This document shows, piece after piece, positions 9,193 through 18,736 of a stretch of 64,000 bases of DNA; the stretch's first letter is position 1; each line of letters begins with the position of its first letter. The stretch comes from CAZNPL01 sp964574815 (GTDB lineage Bacteria > Planctomycetota > Phycisphaerae > UBA1845), in NCBI GenBank assembly GCA_964574815.1, contig CAZNPL010000025.1, positions 1-64,000 on the forward strand, in the 5' to 3' direction. The position numbers were made by a program, and so were the translations under genes. The notes below the pieces were generated by a model. It saw only the letters and a program-made list of their open reading frames with translations. It made no database searches and was not told where the DNA came from.

Positions 9193-9783
9193 TTAACAGA
9201 AAAACAGGTGCCGATCGACGGCAACGGTCAACCCAGTGCTCAAGGCCGACACATTGGCCCCCACCTCATCCGAGCATACGTAAATGCTGCGGATAAAGCG
9301 AGGCTCAACCGTATCCGGGACGAGGACTTCGGCACACTTCGCAGCTTTTTTTTGCCACTGTCGTATGATATCCTGGTCGGTCCAATACTCGGCGAACGTA
9401 TGGTCGAAGTCCACGATCCGTAACCCATCGGGGGCCGCAGCAAACCGAACATAGTCGCTGCTGGCGTTGGAGTCTGTGACAACGACACCGGGCAGGTCGA
9501 GCACGTCCGTGCTGACCGACAGCACGCATATCGTCTCACGCTGGTCCAACCGCTTGTACAGCATCGGATTGCGCCCGCAAATGTAGAGATTCGCGTACTC
9601 GTGCAGCTGGCGCCCTCCGGGCACCCGTACTCGGGTGCGACGATCCTGGATAATCGGCATGGCCACAGATCGGTGTTGGAGGCGAGAGGCGCGAACGTGC
9701 GACAAGATGCCGTGCTGCAAAATCGACGGGATGTTGCAGATCGGTGTGACATAGTGCAACTCCACCAGTTCATGACGCTCCAT
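9193..9783 (-). CDS. darT: DarT-family DNA ADP-ribosyltransferase toxin (first copy)
   Basis: First gene of the locus, 196 residues. Motifs in order: ELHYVTPICNIPSILQHGIL (the DarT N-terminal NAD-binding signature), GRQLHEYANLYICGRNPMLY (conserved LHxY..LY..RNPM), VVTDSNASSD, and AKCAEVLVPDTVEPRFI with the catalytic Glu. I choose the ATG at 9783 because AAGGAAG sits just before it; a TTG 15 bases upstream is possible. The gene is toxin-first relative to darG, as in canonical DarTG. Such loci are known toxin-antitoxin and anti-phage systems. The short spacing to darG implies one transcript. Confidence 0.9.
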   Translation of the reverse strand: MERHELVELHYVTPICNIPSILQHGILSHVRASRLQHRSVAMPIIQDRRTRVRVPGGRQLHEYANLYICGRNPMLYKRLDQRETICVLSVSTDVLDLPGVVVTDSNASSDYVRFAAAPDGLRIVDFDHTFAEYWTDQDIIRQWQKKAAKCAEVLVPDTVEPRFIRSIYVCSDEVGANVSALSTGLTVAVDRHLFFC

Positions 9784-10158
9784 CAGCTTCCTTGTCAAAT
9801 GGCCGTTGTCACTCGCGGAACATTAATTGGAGAGGCAACATTACCGATTTCGCGCGTTTCTGGCCGCCTCGCTGCTTCGGCTTGCGCCGGCGATGCGTGC
9901 GGCCGAAGCGCTCTTCGGGCTTCGCGATAAGTGAGACAGGCCCTCTCGGACGCCCGGTCCGCACGTACTTGTCCCTCCGCTCGACCGGCTCCTGCGGTGG
10001 TCACTTGGTCCACGTACTAACGTAGACCGAGGTGCACTATACAAAAGTCACGCCGCGGTCCAGCCGAGGCGAGACGCCAAGTCTTCTCTCCACAGTACAA
10101 CGCTGCGCCCAGAAAGCAACATTTGCGAACAGGGCCACTCTGGACTCCGGACCGCGGA
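9784..10158. promoter_or_regulatory. Intergenic region upstream of the DarTDarGDarT operon
   Basis: About 375 bases between fpg (reading leftwards from 10989, ending at 10159) and the first darT. It must hold the promoter of the darT-darG-darT operon on the minus strand. The stretch near 9800-9840 is the most AT-rich part (CCAATTAATG on the minus strand), a plausible -10 region, but I see no consensus -35 at the right distance. No gene detected. Confidence 0.35.
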
Positions 10159-10989
10159 TCACTTGAACCGACGCGGCTGGCACACGGGGCAAAGGTGCGT
10201 GGACCTGGCGGCTACCAGGATTCGCTCGATCGGGGTTTTGCAGCGGCGGCAGGGTTGGTTCTGGCGGTTGTAGACCTGGTGGCGGGATTGGTAGAGGCCG
10301 GGTTGGCCGTCGGCGGATCGGTAGTCCATCAGGGTCGAGCCGCGGAAACTGATGGCCGAGCGGAGGACGCGGCGGATGGCGCGGCGCAATGCCGCGGCCT
10401 GGTCGGCGGTGAGGTCGGCGGCCCGGGTGAGCGGGTGGATGCGCGCCTGGTGCAGGGCCTCGTCGCAGTAGATGTTGCCCAGCCCGGCGATCACGCTCTG
10501 GTCGAGCAGCAAGGCCTTGATCTGGCGCTTTCGTTGGAGCAGGCGGCGGAAGGCCGGCAGCGATACGTCCAGCGGTTCTACCCCCTCGGGCAGTGGTCCG
10601 GGGCTTCCGTTGGCTTTGTCGTTGCCGTTGACGTACCAGATGCCGCCGAAGCGGCGGGGGTCGCGGAATCGGATCTCGCGGCGGCCGTCGCCGAACGCCA
10701 GGCGAAGATGCGTGTGGGGCAGGCAGGGGCGGCGGCACTTTTCTATGGTGATGCGGCCGCTCATGCCCAGGCCGAAGACCACGCGGTTGCCGTCGTCGAG
10801 GGCGAGCACGATGCGCTTGCCGCGACGGTAGACGTCGGTCACGCGCCGGGACGTCAAGGCGCGCACGAAATCCCCGTCGGCGTGCCGGACAAAGTCGGGC
10901 CGTGTCAGTCGGACGCGACGCAGCGCGAGCCCCACGAGCGCTTCGCGCAGGTCGCGGGCAATGGTCTCGGCCTCGGGCAACTCGGGCAT
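10159..10989 (-). CDS. mutM: Formamidopyrimidine-DNA glycosylase (Fpg/MutM)
   Basis: Bifunctional base-excision repair enzyme removing 8-oxoguanine and formamidopyrimidines. It begins MPELPEAETIARDL: Pro2 is the nucleophile after Met removal and Glu3 the general acid. GKRIVLAL supplies the conserved Lys of the N-terminal lobe. LDQSVIAGLGNIYCDEALHQA is the helix-two-turn-helix signature. The C-terminal zinc finger is CRRCKTP...CPVC with the catalytic Arg before it. 276 residues, standard length. The upstream large propeller gene ends 45 bases before this start on the same strand, so both may share a transcript. Confidence 0.96.
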   Translation of the reverse strand: MPELPEAETIARDLREALVGLALRRVRLTRPDFVRHADGDFVRALTSRRVTDVYRRGKRIVLALDDGNRVVFGLGMSGRITIEKCRRPCLPHTHLRLAFGDGRREIRFRDPRRFGGIWYVNGNDKANGSPGPLPEGVEPLDVSLPAFRRLLQRKRQIKALLLDQSVIAGLGNIYCDEALHQARIHPLTRAADLTADQAAALRRAIRRVLRSAISFRGSTLMDYRSADGQPGLYQSRHQVYNRQNQPCRRCKTPIERILVAARSTHLCPVCQPRRFK

Positions 10990-11034
10990 ACGGGCGATTC
11001 TACCGCCCGCCCTTCAAACCCGCGACGGCGGGCG

Positions 11035-14000
11035 TCACTCCATCTCCCAGGCCGGCAGTCTTCCCGGCGTCCACGGCGCGCCGGCTTCCTCGAAGCGCGC
11101 TTCCAACGCAGGCAAATCGGTCTGCATCAGCTCTCTGAGATTCGCCAGGAGCTCCGTGAACTCCTCGCCCGCATAGCGGTAGGCGTCACGCTGCGTCTGT
11201 GTCGGCGCGGATGTTGTATACCACTGATTCCGCACCACATTACTCACGCGCCCGCTGATCGACGGCAGCGTCGGCTCCTCGCGTCTGGCCCTGGTTCGAT
11301 CGCCGACCAGCTTCGTCTTCATTCGATTCACCCGATCGCGCAGAGCATCCACCTCCGTCAGCAACTCCGGATCGGCCTCGATCGTGTCGATGAACGCCTC
11401 GCGTAAATGAGCGACGCGGTCCTCGGCCTCATTGACCACCCGCACAGCACCCCGCACCGCCCGGTTCAGCCTCGCCACCTTCCGGCGGAACGCCAGCACT
11501 GCGTCGCGGTCGTCGGCCTCGAAGGTCGCAAGGTCGAGCGAGATGACGTCGAACGGCTCCGGCTCAGTCAATTCGGTCACCACCCCATCCACCTGCTTGG
11601 CCAGCGTCACCGTGTACGTCCCGGGCAGCGCAAGCGGGCCGGCCGCCCGACGCCGCCACGGTGGCAGCTCGCCCCCGGACCCGAGCGATACGGGATTCGA
11701 TGACGGATACCGCAGGTCCCAGTCCACCCGGTGGACGCCCTTGTTGCGCGAGCCTTCGATGCGGCGTATCACATCCCCACTCTCGTCGCGGACGATCAGC
11801 AGGATGGACGGTTCGATCTCCTCGTCCTCGGCCCGCAGCTCCTCGATCGTCGGGATGCGGACCTCCTTGCCGGCCTCGCGGGCCTCCTTCTCGGCCTTCC
11901 GCCGCAGCTCCTTCCGCGTGTAGAGCTTCTCCTTGAGATGGTAGGTGAAGACGGCCCCGTACGGCGGGTTGGGCGCGGCGTAGAACGAGGCCCCCTGCGA
12001 CCCCTTGCCCGACCGGCCTCCCAGCCGCGACTTCTCGATGTAGCGCAGCGCCGCCTTGATCGGGAAGATCGCCGCGTCCTTCTCGAGCAGCCGCTCGTCA
12101 ACCACGCGCAGCGGCGAGTAGTCGTCCAGAACGTAAAAACCCCGCCCGAACGTGCCGAGCACCAGGTCGTTCTCGCGTCGTTGAATCTCGATGTCGCGGA
12201 CGGCAATCGTCGGCACGCCGCTCTTGAGCTGATGCCAGTTTTCCCCGCCGTTTCGCGTGACGAACACGCCGAACTCGGTGGCGATGAACAGCATGTTCGG
12301 ATCGACGTGGTCCTCGGCCAGCGTGTAGCACACCTGCCGCTCGGGCATATCGCCCATGATCGGCTCCCAGGTCTGTCCGCGGTCGGTGCTCTTGAGGATG
12401 TAGGGCTTGAAGTCGCCCTGCTTGTGATTGTCGAAGGCGGCGTACACGGTGTCGGGATCGTGCATCGACGCCTGCAAGCCGCTCACGAACGTCATGTCCG
12501 GCACGTGCGGGAACACGCCGATCTTGCGCCACGTGCCGCCGCCGCTCTCACTGACCTGGATCAGCCCGTCGTCAGTACCGACGTAAAGCAACCCATCGAC
12601 CAGCGGCGACTCGCTCAACACCACGCAGTTCCCGAAGATCGACGTGTGCTGGTCCTTCTCGACCGCGTCGACGCTTTGAATCCGACCCATCACCTTGAGC
12701 TGATGACGATCGAACTGCCGCGTCAGATCACCGCTGATGGCCACCCAACTGTTGCCGCGATCGTCGGAACGATACAGACGCTGCGAGGCGTAATAGAGCC
12801 GCTTGTGGTCGTGCGGGCTGATGAGCAGCGGCGAGTTCCAGTTCCAGCGGTTCGGCTCTTCGCCCGGGGCCTCGCGCGGCTTGATGTCGACATTCTGGTC
12901 GCCGCGCCGGTCGTGTCGGACCAGGCCTCCGTACTGCCACTGGGCGTAGACGATGTTCGGATCCTCGGGATCGACCTGGGCCTTGAAGCCGTCGCCGCCG
13001 ACGGTGACGAACCAGTCTTCGTTGGTGATGCCCGCCCGGTTTAGCGTCCGCGACGGCCCGCCCAGTGTGGCGTTGTCCTGCGTGCCGCCGTAGACGAAGT
13101 AGAACGGCTCGGACGTGTCCACGGTCACGCGGTAGAACTGCGTCACCGGCAGGTTGTCCTTGAAGCCCCAGTTCTCGCCGCGATCGAAGCTTTCGTAGAC
13201 ACCACCGTCGCAGCCGACCAGCAGGTAGTCGCTGTTGTCGGGATCGATCCACAGCGCGTGGTCGTCGACGTGGCGGTTCTCCCGTGGCATGCGTTCGAAC
13301 GTCTTGCCGCCGTCTTCGGTGACGTGCAGGATCGTATCGAGGGCGTAGACGCGCCCGACGTGGTTCGGATCGCACACGATCTCATTATAGTACTGCGGAC
13401 TGGTGGTCTCGTAGCCGCTGCGCCTCTCCCACGTCTCGCCGCGGTCGGTCGAGCGGTAAAAGCCGCTCTTGCCCTGGCCGGCCTCGACGATGGCGTAGAC
13501 CACGTCCGGGTCGGCCGGCGAGACGCACATGCCGATGCGCCCCTTGTCCACGCCCGGAATACCCCGCTCGATCTTGCGCCAGGTTTTTCCGGCGTCGGTG
13601 GATTTGTAGATGGCCGACTCCGGCCCGCCGTTGATCAGCGTCCATACGTGCCGCCGCCGCTGGTATGCCGAGGCGTACAGCACGTCCGGGTCGCGCGGGT
13701 CCATGTGCACCTCGTTGACGCCGGTGTCGTCGCTGATGTGCAGGATGCGCTCCCAGGTCTCGCCGCCGTCGGCGGTCTTGTACAGGCCCCGGTCGCCGCC
13801 GGCCCGCCACAGCGGCCCCTGCGCCGCGACGTAGACGGTATTCGAGTCGCGCGGGTCGATCAGGATCATGCCGATGTGTTCGGACTCGCCCAGGCCCATG
13901 TTCTCCCAGTTGGCCCCGCCGTCGCGCGTCCGGTAGACGCCGTCGCCGAACCCGACGCTGCGCTGGCTGTTGTTCTCGCCGGTGCCAACCCAGACGACGT

Positions 14001-14364
14001 TCGGGTTATGCGGATCCATCGTCACGCAGCCGATCGAGTAGGAGCCGTAGTTGTCGAACACCGGCGTCCAGGTGGTCCCGGCGTTTGTCGTCTTCCACAC
14101 GTTCCCCGACGCCACAGCCACAAAGTAATGCGCCTTGTTGCGCGGATTGACCGCGAAGTCACCGATCCGCCCGGACATCAGCGCCGGCCCGATCGACCGG
14201 AACTTCATCCCCGAGACAATCTCCTTCGACAGCGGATCCGCCGGCGAAGCCTCCGCCGGAGAGGCCTCCGCCTCCCCGGCCGCCGTCTCCAGGCCGACCG
14301 AAGTCGGCACGCCTATCATGCATACGACAATAAAAGAAAGCAGCATCAACACATTCGTTTTCAT
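11035..14364 (-). CDS. Secreted VPS10/sortilin-like beta-propeller protein
   Basis: Large exported protein of 1109 residues. The start is the ATG preceded by AGGAG that begins the signal peptide MKTNVLMLLSFIVVCMIG. Residues about 50-760 are BNR/sortilin-type propeller blades, seen as recurrent S-T-D-x-G-x-x-W units such as YKSTDAGKTW, YRSTDRGETW, LKSTDRGQTW and TRNGGENW. The last 330 residues include a Lys/Glu-rich helical stretch and a predicted beta domain (VDWDLRYPSSNPVSL). Proteins of this architecture are often called glycosyl hydrolase or sortilin-like, but no catalytic activity is established. No anchoring helix at the C-terminus. Confidence 0.85.
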   Translation of the reverse strand: MKTNVLMLLSFIVVCMIGVPTSVGLETAAGEAEASPAEASPADPLSKEIVSGMKFRSIGPALMSGRIGDFAVNPRNKAHYFVAVASGNVWKTTNAGTTWTPVFDNYGSYSIGCVTMDPHNPNVVWVGTGENNSQRSVGFGDGVYRTRDGGANWENMGLGESEHIGMILIDPRDSNTVYVAAQGPLWRAGGDRGLYKTADGGETWERILHISDDTGVNEVHMDPRDPDVLYASAYQRRRHVWTLINGGPESAIYKSTDAGKTWRKIERGIPGVDKGRIGMCVSPADPDVVYAIVEAGQGKSGFYRSTDRGETWERRSGYETTSPQYYNEIVCDPNHVGRVYALDTILHVTEDGGKTFERMPRENRHVDDHALWIDPDNSDYLLVGCDGGVYESFDRGENWGFKDNLPVTQFYRVTVDTSEPFYFVYGGTQDNATLGGPSRTLNRAGITNEDWFVTVGGDGFKAQVDPEDPNIVYAQWQYGGLVRHDRRGDQNVDIKPREAPGEEPNRWNWNSPLLISPHDHKRLYYASQRLYRSDDRGNSWVAISGDLTRQFDRHQLKVMGRIQSVDAVEKDQHTSIFGNCVVLSESPLVDGLLYVGTDDGLIQVSESGGGTWRKIGVFPHVPDMTFVSGLQASMHDPDTVYAAFDNHKQGDFKPYILKSTDRGQTWEPIMGDMPERQVCYTLAEDHVDPNMLFIATEFGVFVTRNGGENWHQLKSGVPTIAVRDIEIQRRENDLVLGTFGRGFYVLDDYSPLRVVDERLLEKDAAIFPIKAALRYIEKSRLGGRSGKGSQGASFYAAPNPPYGAVFTYHLKEKLYTRKELRRKAEKEAREAGKEVRIPTIEELRAEDEEIEPSILLIVRDESGDVIRRIEGSRNKGVHRVDWDLRYPSSNPVSLGSGGELPPWRRRAAGPLALPGTYTVTLAKQVDGVVTELTEPEPFDVISLDLATFEADDRDAVLAFRRKVARLNRAVRGAVRVVNEAEDRVAHLREAFIDTIEADPELLTEVDALRDRVNRMKTKLVGDRTRARREEPTLPSISGRVSNVVRNQWYTTSAPTQTQRDAYRYAGEEFTELLANLRELMQTDLPALEARFEEAGAPWTPGRLPAWEME

Positions 14365-14485
14365 CTCAACTCCTGTCACCAAACACCGGCTCGCGGGTCT
14401 TATCTCGTACAAACGTCGGTATGCGCTCCTTCTTCCCTTCCATTTCGACAGGAACGGCGGCCGATCCGCAACTCTTCCAAACGGC

Positions 14486-15412
14486 TTAACCAGTGTCGGA
14501 TCGTGTCGGCGCGGCGCCGCTTCGCTCCGCTCGACGCGGCGGGCGGTCCATCAGGAACGAGACCCGCTCGACGTCGCTCGCGGCGATGGCGTCCGGCAGA
14601 ATGCGCCGGGCCTGTCTGATGTCCGTGCGGCGCGTGAGGTGCGTGAGCACGATGTGCCGGGACCGCACCTGACCGCAAACCTCCCGTAGATCGCTGACGT
14701 GAATGTGGTAGCCCTGCCGGGCCCTGCGAATGTGATCGTGGTCAAAGAAGGTGCACTCGATCAGAAGAACCTCGGCGTCCCGAACGTGCGGCAATGTCAA
14801 AAAGTCGCCCAACGCCGTGTCGCCGCAATAGGCGATCAGGGGCACTTCGAGACGATATTCGATCTCCACACCCTGTTTCTTGAGGGCGACGAGCTGCGGG
14901 CCGGTCTTCTCTGTAAACTCCGGCTTTAGCTTGTTCCGAACTTGCACCACGGAGAACCCCAGCGCGTTGCCGGGATGATTGACCGCGAAAGGCCGGACGA
15001 CCAGATCGCGGCGGGTCCTGACGTCCTGGCCCGGCTCCACCCCCTCGATGTCGCACGGCGAATGATGCCCCTCGATATCCGCCCAGACCGCCATCAGCCG
15101 CTGAATGTTCTGGGCCTGCGCCCGATGCACAATCACGCGCCCGGGCGGCGCCCCGATGAAGCCCCTTTGGGAGAAATAATACGCGACTCCGGCCGCATGG
15201 TCCATGTGCCCGTGGGAAAGGCAGACGTTGTCGATCGGGATGATCTCGCGCGGGGCCCGGCCGACGTCGAAGCAGACGTTCAACTCAGGCACGCCGATGA
15301 CCGTCTCCTCCCCGGCGAGGCTGTAGCCGAGCAGAGTGAGCGGGCCGATCTGCCGCTTGTTCATCCACGTGGGCATGGGCGTTACCATAGGGCGGGTTGG
15401 CGTGATGTCCAT
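14486..15412 (-). CDS. MBL-fold metallo-hydrolase, RNase Z-like
   Basis: Metallo-beta-lactamase fold hydrolase of about 308 residues. Metal-binding motif SHGHMDHAAG matches the HxHxDH signature; later His/Asp ligands are in FAVNHPGNALGF, YCGDTALGDF and LTHLTRRTD. The overall layout (extended insertion, GDT motif, final T-H-L) is that of RNase Z-type enzymes, which mature tRNA 3' ends, but the match is not close enough to assign that substrate. Several in-frame ATGs lie in the first 20 codons and none has a clear ribosome binding site, so the start is uncertain. Divergent from nrdR. Confidence 0.8.
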   Translation of the reverse strand: MDITPTRPMVTPMPTWMNKRQIGPLTLLGYSLAGEETVIGVPELNVCFDVGRAPREIIPIDNVCLSHGHMDHAAGVAYYFSQRGFIGAPPGRVIVHRAQAQNIQRLMAVWADIEGHHSPCDIEGVEPGQDVRTRRDLVVRPFAVNHPGNALGFSVVQVRNKLKPEFTEKTGPQLVALKKQGVEIEYRLEVPLIAYCGDTALGDFLTLPHVRDAEVLLIECTFFDHDHIRRARQGYHIHVSDLREVCGQVRSRHIVLTHLTRRTDIRQARRILPDAIAASDVERVSFLMDRPPRRAERSGAAPTRSDTG

Positions 15413-15532
15413 GGGCGGTGGTCCATTTTCAAAGCGCCTCTACATTTTGCGTTGACCTGCTACAATCCGGCCATCAGATGCCGCCCTCAGCGGCGTCCAT
15501 TTGTCGTCGTGAGGTTGTCAGGCGCTGCCATC

Positions 15533-16033
15533 ATGCGTTGTCCTTCGTGCCGCGAAAGCAACAAGGATCGGGTGATCGATTCCCGGATGACCGAAGGTGG
15601 AGCGGTGATTCGGCGGCGGCGCGTGTGCGCGGCCTGCGGGCGCCGTTTCACGACCAAGGAACGGGTCGAGGAGGAGCTGCGCCTGATTGTGATCAAGCGC
15701 GACGGAAGCCGCGAGCCGTTCGAGCGCACCAAGCTGATGCGCGGCGTGAGGCACGCCTGCTGCAAGCTGCCCATCGACGAAAACGCCATCGAACAACTGG
15801 TCGACACCGTCGAGGGCGACCTGTTCGAGCGGTTTGAGAAAGAGGTCACCAGCGTCGAGATCGGCGAGATCCTGCTTCGGCGCCTCCGCGAGCTCAACTC
15901 GGTGGCTTACGTGCGCTTCGCGGCCGTTTTCCGAAAGTACAGTGACGTCGACGAGTTCGTCGACGAGATTCAGACTGTCAGGGAGTTTGTGGCGTCTTCC
16001 GATCCGCATCAGGCCTCCCTCTTCGAGGACTGA
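15533..16033 (+). CDS. nrdR: Transcriptional repressor NrdR
   Basis: Zinc-ribbon plus ATP-cone repressor that controls ribonucleotide reductase genes in response to ATP/dATP. Residues 1-40 hold the zinc ribbon MRCPSCRE...CAACGRRF and RFTTKERVEE; residues 49-140 are the ATP-cone (VIKRDGSREPFERTKLMRG). 166 residues, typical. The ATG at 15533 is used because it gives the exact family N-terminus; the frame is open far upstream but that part is not NrdR. The last 56 bases overlap the end of the convergent glycosyltransferase gene. No ribonucleotide reductase gene is in the window. Confidence 0.96.
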   Translation: MRCPSCRESNKDRVIDSRMTEGGAVIRRRRVCAACGRRFTTKERVEEELRLIVIKRDGSREPFERTKLMRGVRHACCKLPIDENAIEQLVDTVEGDLFERFEKEVTSVEIGEILLRRLRELNSVAYVRFAAVFRKYSDVDEFVDEIQTVREFVASSDPHQASLFED

Positions 16034-17264
16034 TCCAGGCGGAGGCGCCGACGGCGGCCAGTACTTCCAGCATCGGCATCGCGGCCAGTCGATACCGCAA
16101 GCTCCCCACGAACACAGAGTGCACCACCAGCACGTACAGCGCCGGCAGAAGCAGCGCGAGAATCTCCGCCGGGCGCTTTCGCAGGCGAATCATGCCGCAC
16201 AGGGCCAGAAGGTAGATCGGGACGGTCCAAAAAGCGGCGATCAGACGAACCCAAAGCGATTGGTATTCCTCGGCATTGGGAACCGGGTTCCACGTGCGGG
16301 CGATCTTGACGCCGGCCAGTCGCAGGATGCGTTGCGGATCCGAGCGAATGCTCTCGATCGACTTGTCGAAGAAATAGCGGTTCCATGCCGCTTCATCGAG
16401 CCCGCGCACCGCGGCCATCTGCTTGATCTCGCCCAGGTCGCTATTACCTGTGGCCTGCGGTCCCACGCCATCATAAAGCGAGATGCCCGCTCGATGCGTC
16501 AACCAGCACATGTGCCCGGTAACGCGCTGGTTGCGAATCGCCCAGGGAAACAGCGACGCCGCTACAATCACGAGCGAGAACGCCACACCAACCCAGCCCT
16601 TCCGCGTCGGTCCGGCGGCCACCCCCAGAAACACCGCCCAGATGACAATCAGGCCGAGCGAGGATTCCCGCAAGTAAACGCACAGCGCCGAGAGAAGGCC
16701 CAGAAGAAGCCACGGGCCGAAGACCGAATTCCCGCCGCGGCGCGAAACGTACCAGCCGCAGAGCCACAAAGCGCACAGCGCCGTGATGAACAGCGTCTCG
16801 GTCAGCAGCAACGAAGCGAAGAATATGAGGAACGGATCGACCGCCACCAGCAGACCGGCGACAAGTCCCGCTCTGCGTCCGGCCACTCGCGCCCCCAGCA
16901 GCGTAATCAACACCGCCGCACCGCCGCCGATCAGCCACTGCGCTGCTTTAGCAAAGACAGGTCCCATCGGCTGTCCGGCAAAGATTGCCAGAAAGAGCGG
17001 ATAAAGCGGCATGCGCAGCGCCCGGAAACCGTGCTCTCCGACCAGGCCGTGCCCCTCCACGACCGAATGGGCCAGCGACCAGTAATCCAGTTCGTCGGGA
17101 AACTCGAGCGCCGCGGGATCCTCCAGGCGGAAAATGCTGATCGCACCCCACCCGGCTCGAGCCACCAGGGCGATCAGAAAGACGAGCAAGAGCAGGCGCC
17201 AGGAGATGGATTTCTCCTGAGCAAGCGACGAATCCGGCGACGTCTCGCTCTGAAGCCGTGCCAC
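15978..17264 (-). CDS. GT39/ArnT-like membrane glycosyltransferase
   Basis: Polytopic inner membrane protein of 428 residues with about ten hydrophobic segments. After TM1 comes FPDELDYWSLAHSVVEGHG: the acidic DE pair in the first periplasmic loop is the catalytic signature of GT-C enzymes of the dolichyl-phosphate-mannose family (GT39/ArnT-like), and RMPLYPLFLA follows. Predicted to transfer a sugar from a polyprenyl-phosphate donor to a lipid or protein acceptor. GTG start overlaps the tilS stop by one base (TAGTG), so the two are coupled. Acceptor unknown. Confidence 0.85.
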   Translation of the reverse strand: MARLQSETSPDSSLAQEKSISWRLLLLVFLIALVARAGWGAISIFRLEDPAALEFPDELDYWSLAHSVVEGHGLVGEHGFRALRMPLYPLFLAIFAGQPMGPVFAKAAQWLIGGGAAVLITLLGARVAGRRAGLVAGLLVAVDPFLIFFASLLLTETLFITALCALWLCGWYVSRRGGNSVFGPWLLLGLLSALCVYLRESSLGLIVIWAVFLGVAAGPTRKGWVGVAFSLVIVAASLFPWAIRNQRVTGHMCWLTHRAGISLYDGVGPQATGNSDLGEIKQMAAVRGLDEAAWNRYFFDKSIESIRSDPQRILRLAGVKIARTWNPVPNAEEYQSLWVRLIAAFWTVPIYLLALCGMIRLRKRPAEILALLLPALYVLVVHSVFVGSLRYRLAAMPMLEVLAAVGASAWISPRRGRPDADRKTPQTP

Positions 17265-18736
17265 TAATCACCCGCCTTCGCCCCGGCGTCGTCGAGCCGG
17301 CGCACGCCAATCTTCAGCACCCGGTGCGTATGGCGGGATATCTTCACGCGCTCGTCCAGCCGGTGGCCGATGATCCAAACCGGACCAAGCTGATCGCACA
17401 ACAGCGCGACGCGCTCGCGCTCCGCCGGTTCGACCTTCGCGTCGATGAGAAACTCGGAGATCTTCTTCGACCCCGGGGCGCCCAGTGGCCAGAACCGATC
17501 GCCGCTCCGCCGTCCGCGCACGATAAGCGGCGGATGAATGCTGTCGAAATCGGCCCACTCCTGATACTCGTGCTTCTGCCGGCGCCATTGTTCCACATCG
17601 CGAGCCGTCACGCCGGCGATGTCGCATCGAATCTCCATTCGCCGCAGCGGCATGTGCGTCGTACCCGGCACGTGCACCGCGATTTCAGAGGCCACCTCCT
17701 CGCGCGGCTCCTCCGTCGGCAGCGAAAAAACCAGCCGGTCGTAACGCTTCGTGACCGACATGCCGGCCGGCAAGTGAATCTGCTTGCCGCTGGCCGGGTC
17801 AGCGACCAGGTCCAGAACCGCCTTCAGATGCGTGAAGCCGAGTTCCTGCTGCCCCACCTTGAAGGACTCGATGGCCCGGCGGACCAGTTCGGTCTGCACG
17901 ATCCGATTCTTCCTGGCCAAAGTGGCTGCGTTGAGGATCAGCTCCTGATCCGTGCGGCTGATGATGAGCGTCTCGAAGGTTCGCTGCGCGGTTTCGCGCA
18001 GATACTCCTCGAACCAGCGGGCCTGCTCCCCGAGCCGGAGTAAAGCCTCGCGCACCTGCGGGTTGACTTCGCTCTCGATCTGCGGGAGCAGCACGTTGCG
18101 GATGCGGTTGCGCATCGGCTCGTTCGACTCGTTGGTACGATCCTCGCGATAGGGGACGCCCTGGTCGCCCAGGTAAGCCAGGATCGACTTCCGCGTCCGC
18201 CGAAGCATCGGCCGGACGATCTGCACATCGCTCATCGGCCCGATGGCTCGGCACCACGGAATTCCGCCCAGTCCCCTCAGGCCCGTCCCCCGCATGACGC
18301 GATGAAGGATGGTCTCTGCGTTGTCGTCCGCGTGATGTCCCACGGCAGCGGCCTCCGCCCCCACCTGGATGCAGATGCGTTCGAGGGTATGGTAGCGTTC
18401 GTTTCGGGCGACCTCCTCGATCGACTCGCCCCGCTCGGCCGCGATTTTGGCCACGTCCCGCTCGACAACGCTGCACGGGATGCCCAGGTGGTCCGCGGCC
18501 GCGTGTACGAACGCCGCGTCCTCCTCGGCCTCGCCGTCACGAAGTTGATGGTTCAGGTGGCCCACGTGAAGCGTCAACGAGAACTCGCCCTCTTGGTTGA
18601 GCTCGTGCAGGGCATGCAGCAGCGCCATCGAATCCGGCCCGCCCGAGACGGCCACCACCAGCTTGCTCTGACGGCCGAACAGGCCCTCCTCGACGATGTC
18701 CTCACCAAGCGCTCGGGCGAAGAGGCTGAGCGGCAT
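17264..18736 (-). CDS. tilS: tRNA(Ile)-lysidine synthase TilS
   Basis: ATP-dependent enzyme that converts the wobble C34 of the AUA-reading tRNA-Ile to lysidine; normally essential. N-terminal N-type ATP pyrophosphatase domain with PP-loop SGGPDS at residues 31-36, then VGHLNHQLRDGEAEEDA and AVGHHADDNAETILHRVMRGTG-type motifs (in two blocks). The DRTNES block and the C-terminal TilS_C domain with RRSGDRFWPLGAPGSKK...ISEFL are both intact. 490 residues, the long form of the family. Downstream glycosyltransferase start overlaps its stop. Confidence 0.95.
   Translation of the reverse strand: MPLSLFARALGEDIVEEGLFGRQSKLVVAVSGGPDSMALLHALHELNQEGEFSLTLHVGHLNHQLRDGEAEEDAAFVHAAADHLGIPCSVVERDVAKIAAERGESIEEVARNERYHTLERICIQVGAEAAAVGHHADDNAETILHRVMRGTGLRGLGGIPWCRAIGPMSDVQIVRPMLRRTRKSILAYLGDQGVPYREDRTNESNEPMRNRIRNVLLPQIESEVNPQVREALLRLGEQARWFEEYLRETAQRTFETLIISRTDQELILNAATLARKNRIVQTELVRRAIESFKVGQQELGFTHLKAVLDLVADPASGKQIHLPAGMSVTKRYDRLVFSLPTEEPREEVASEIAVHVPGTTHMPLRRMEIRCDIAGVTARDVEQWRRQKHEYQEWADFDSIHPPLIVRGRRSGDRFWPLGAPGSKKISEFLIDAKVEPAERERVALLCDQLGPVWIIGHRLDERVKISRHTHRVLKIGVRRLDDAGAKAGD

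Noticed and set aside
14942..15532. Upstream in-frame extension of nrdR
   Set aside because: NrdR begins exactly at the ATG at 15533; the upstream part lies antisense to the MBL-fold gene and has no family similarity.
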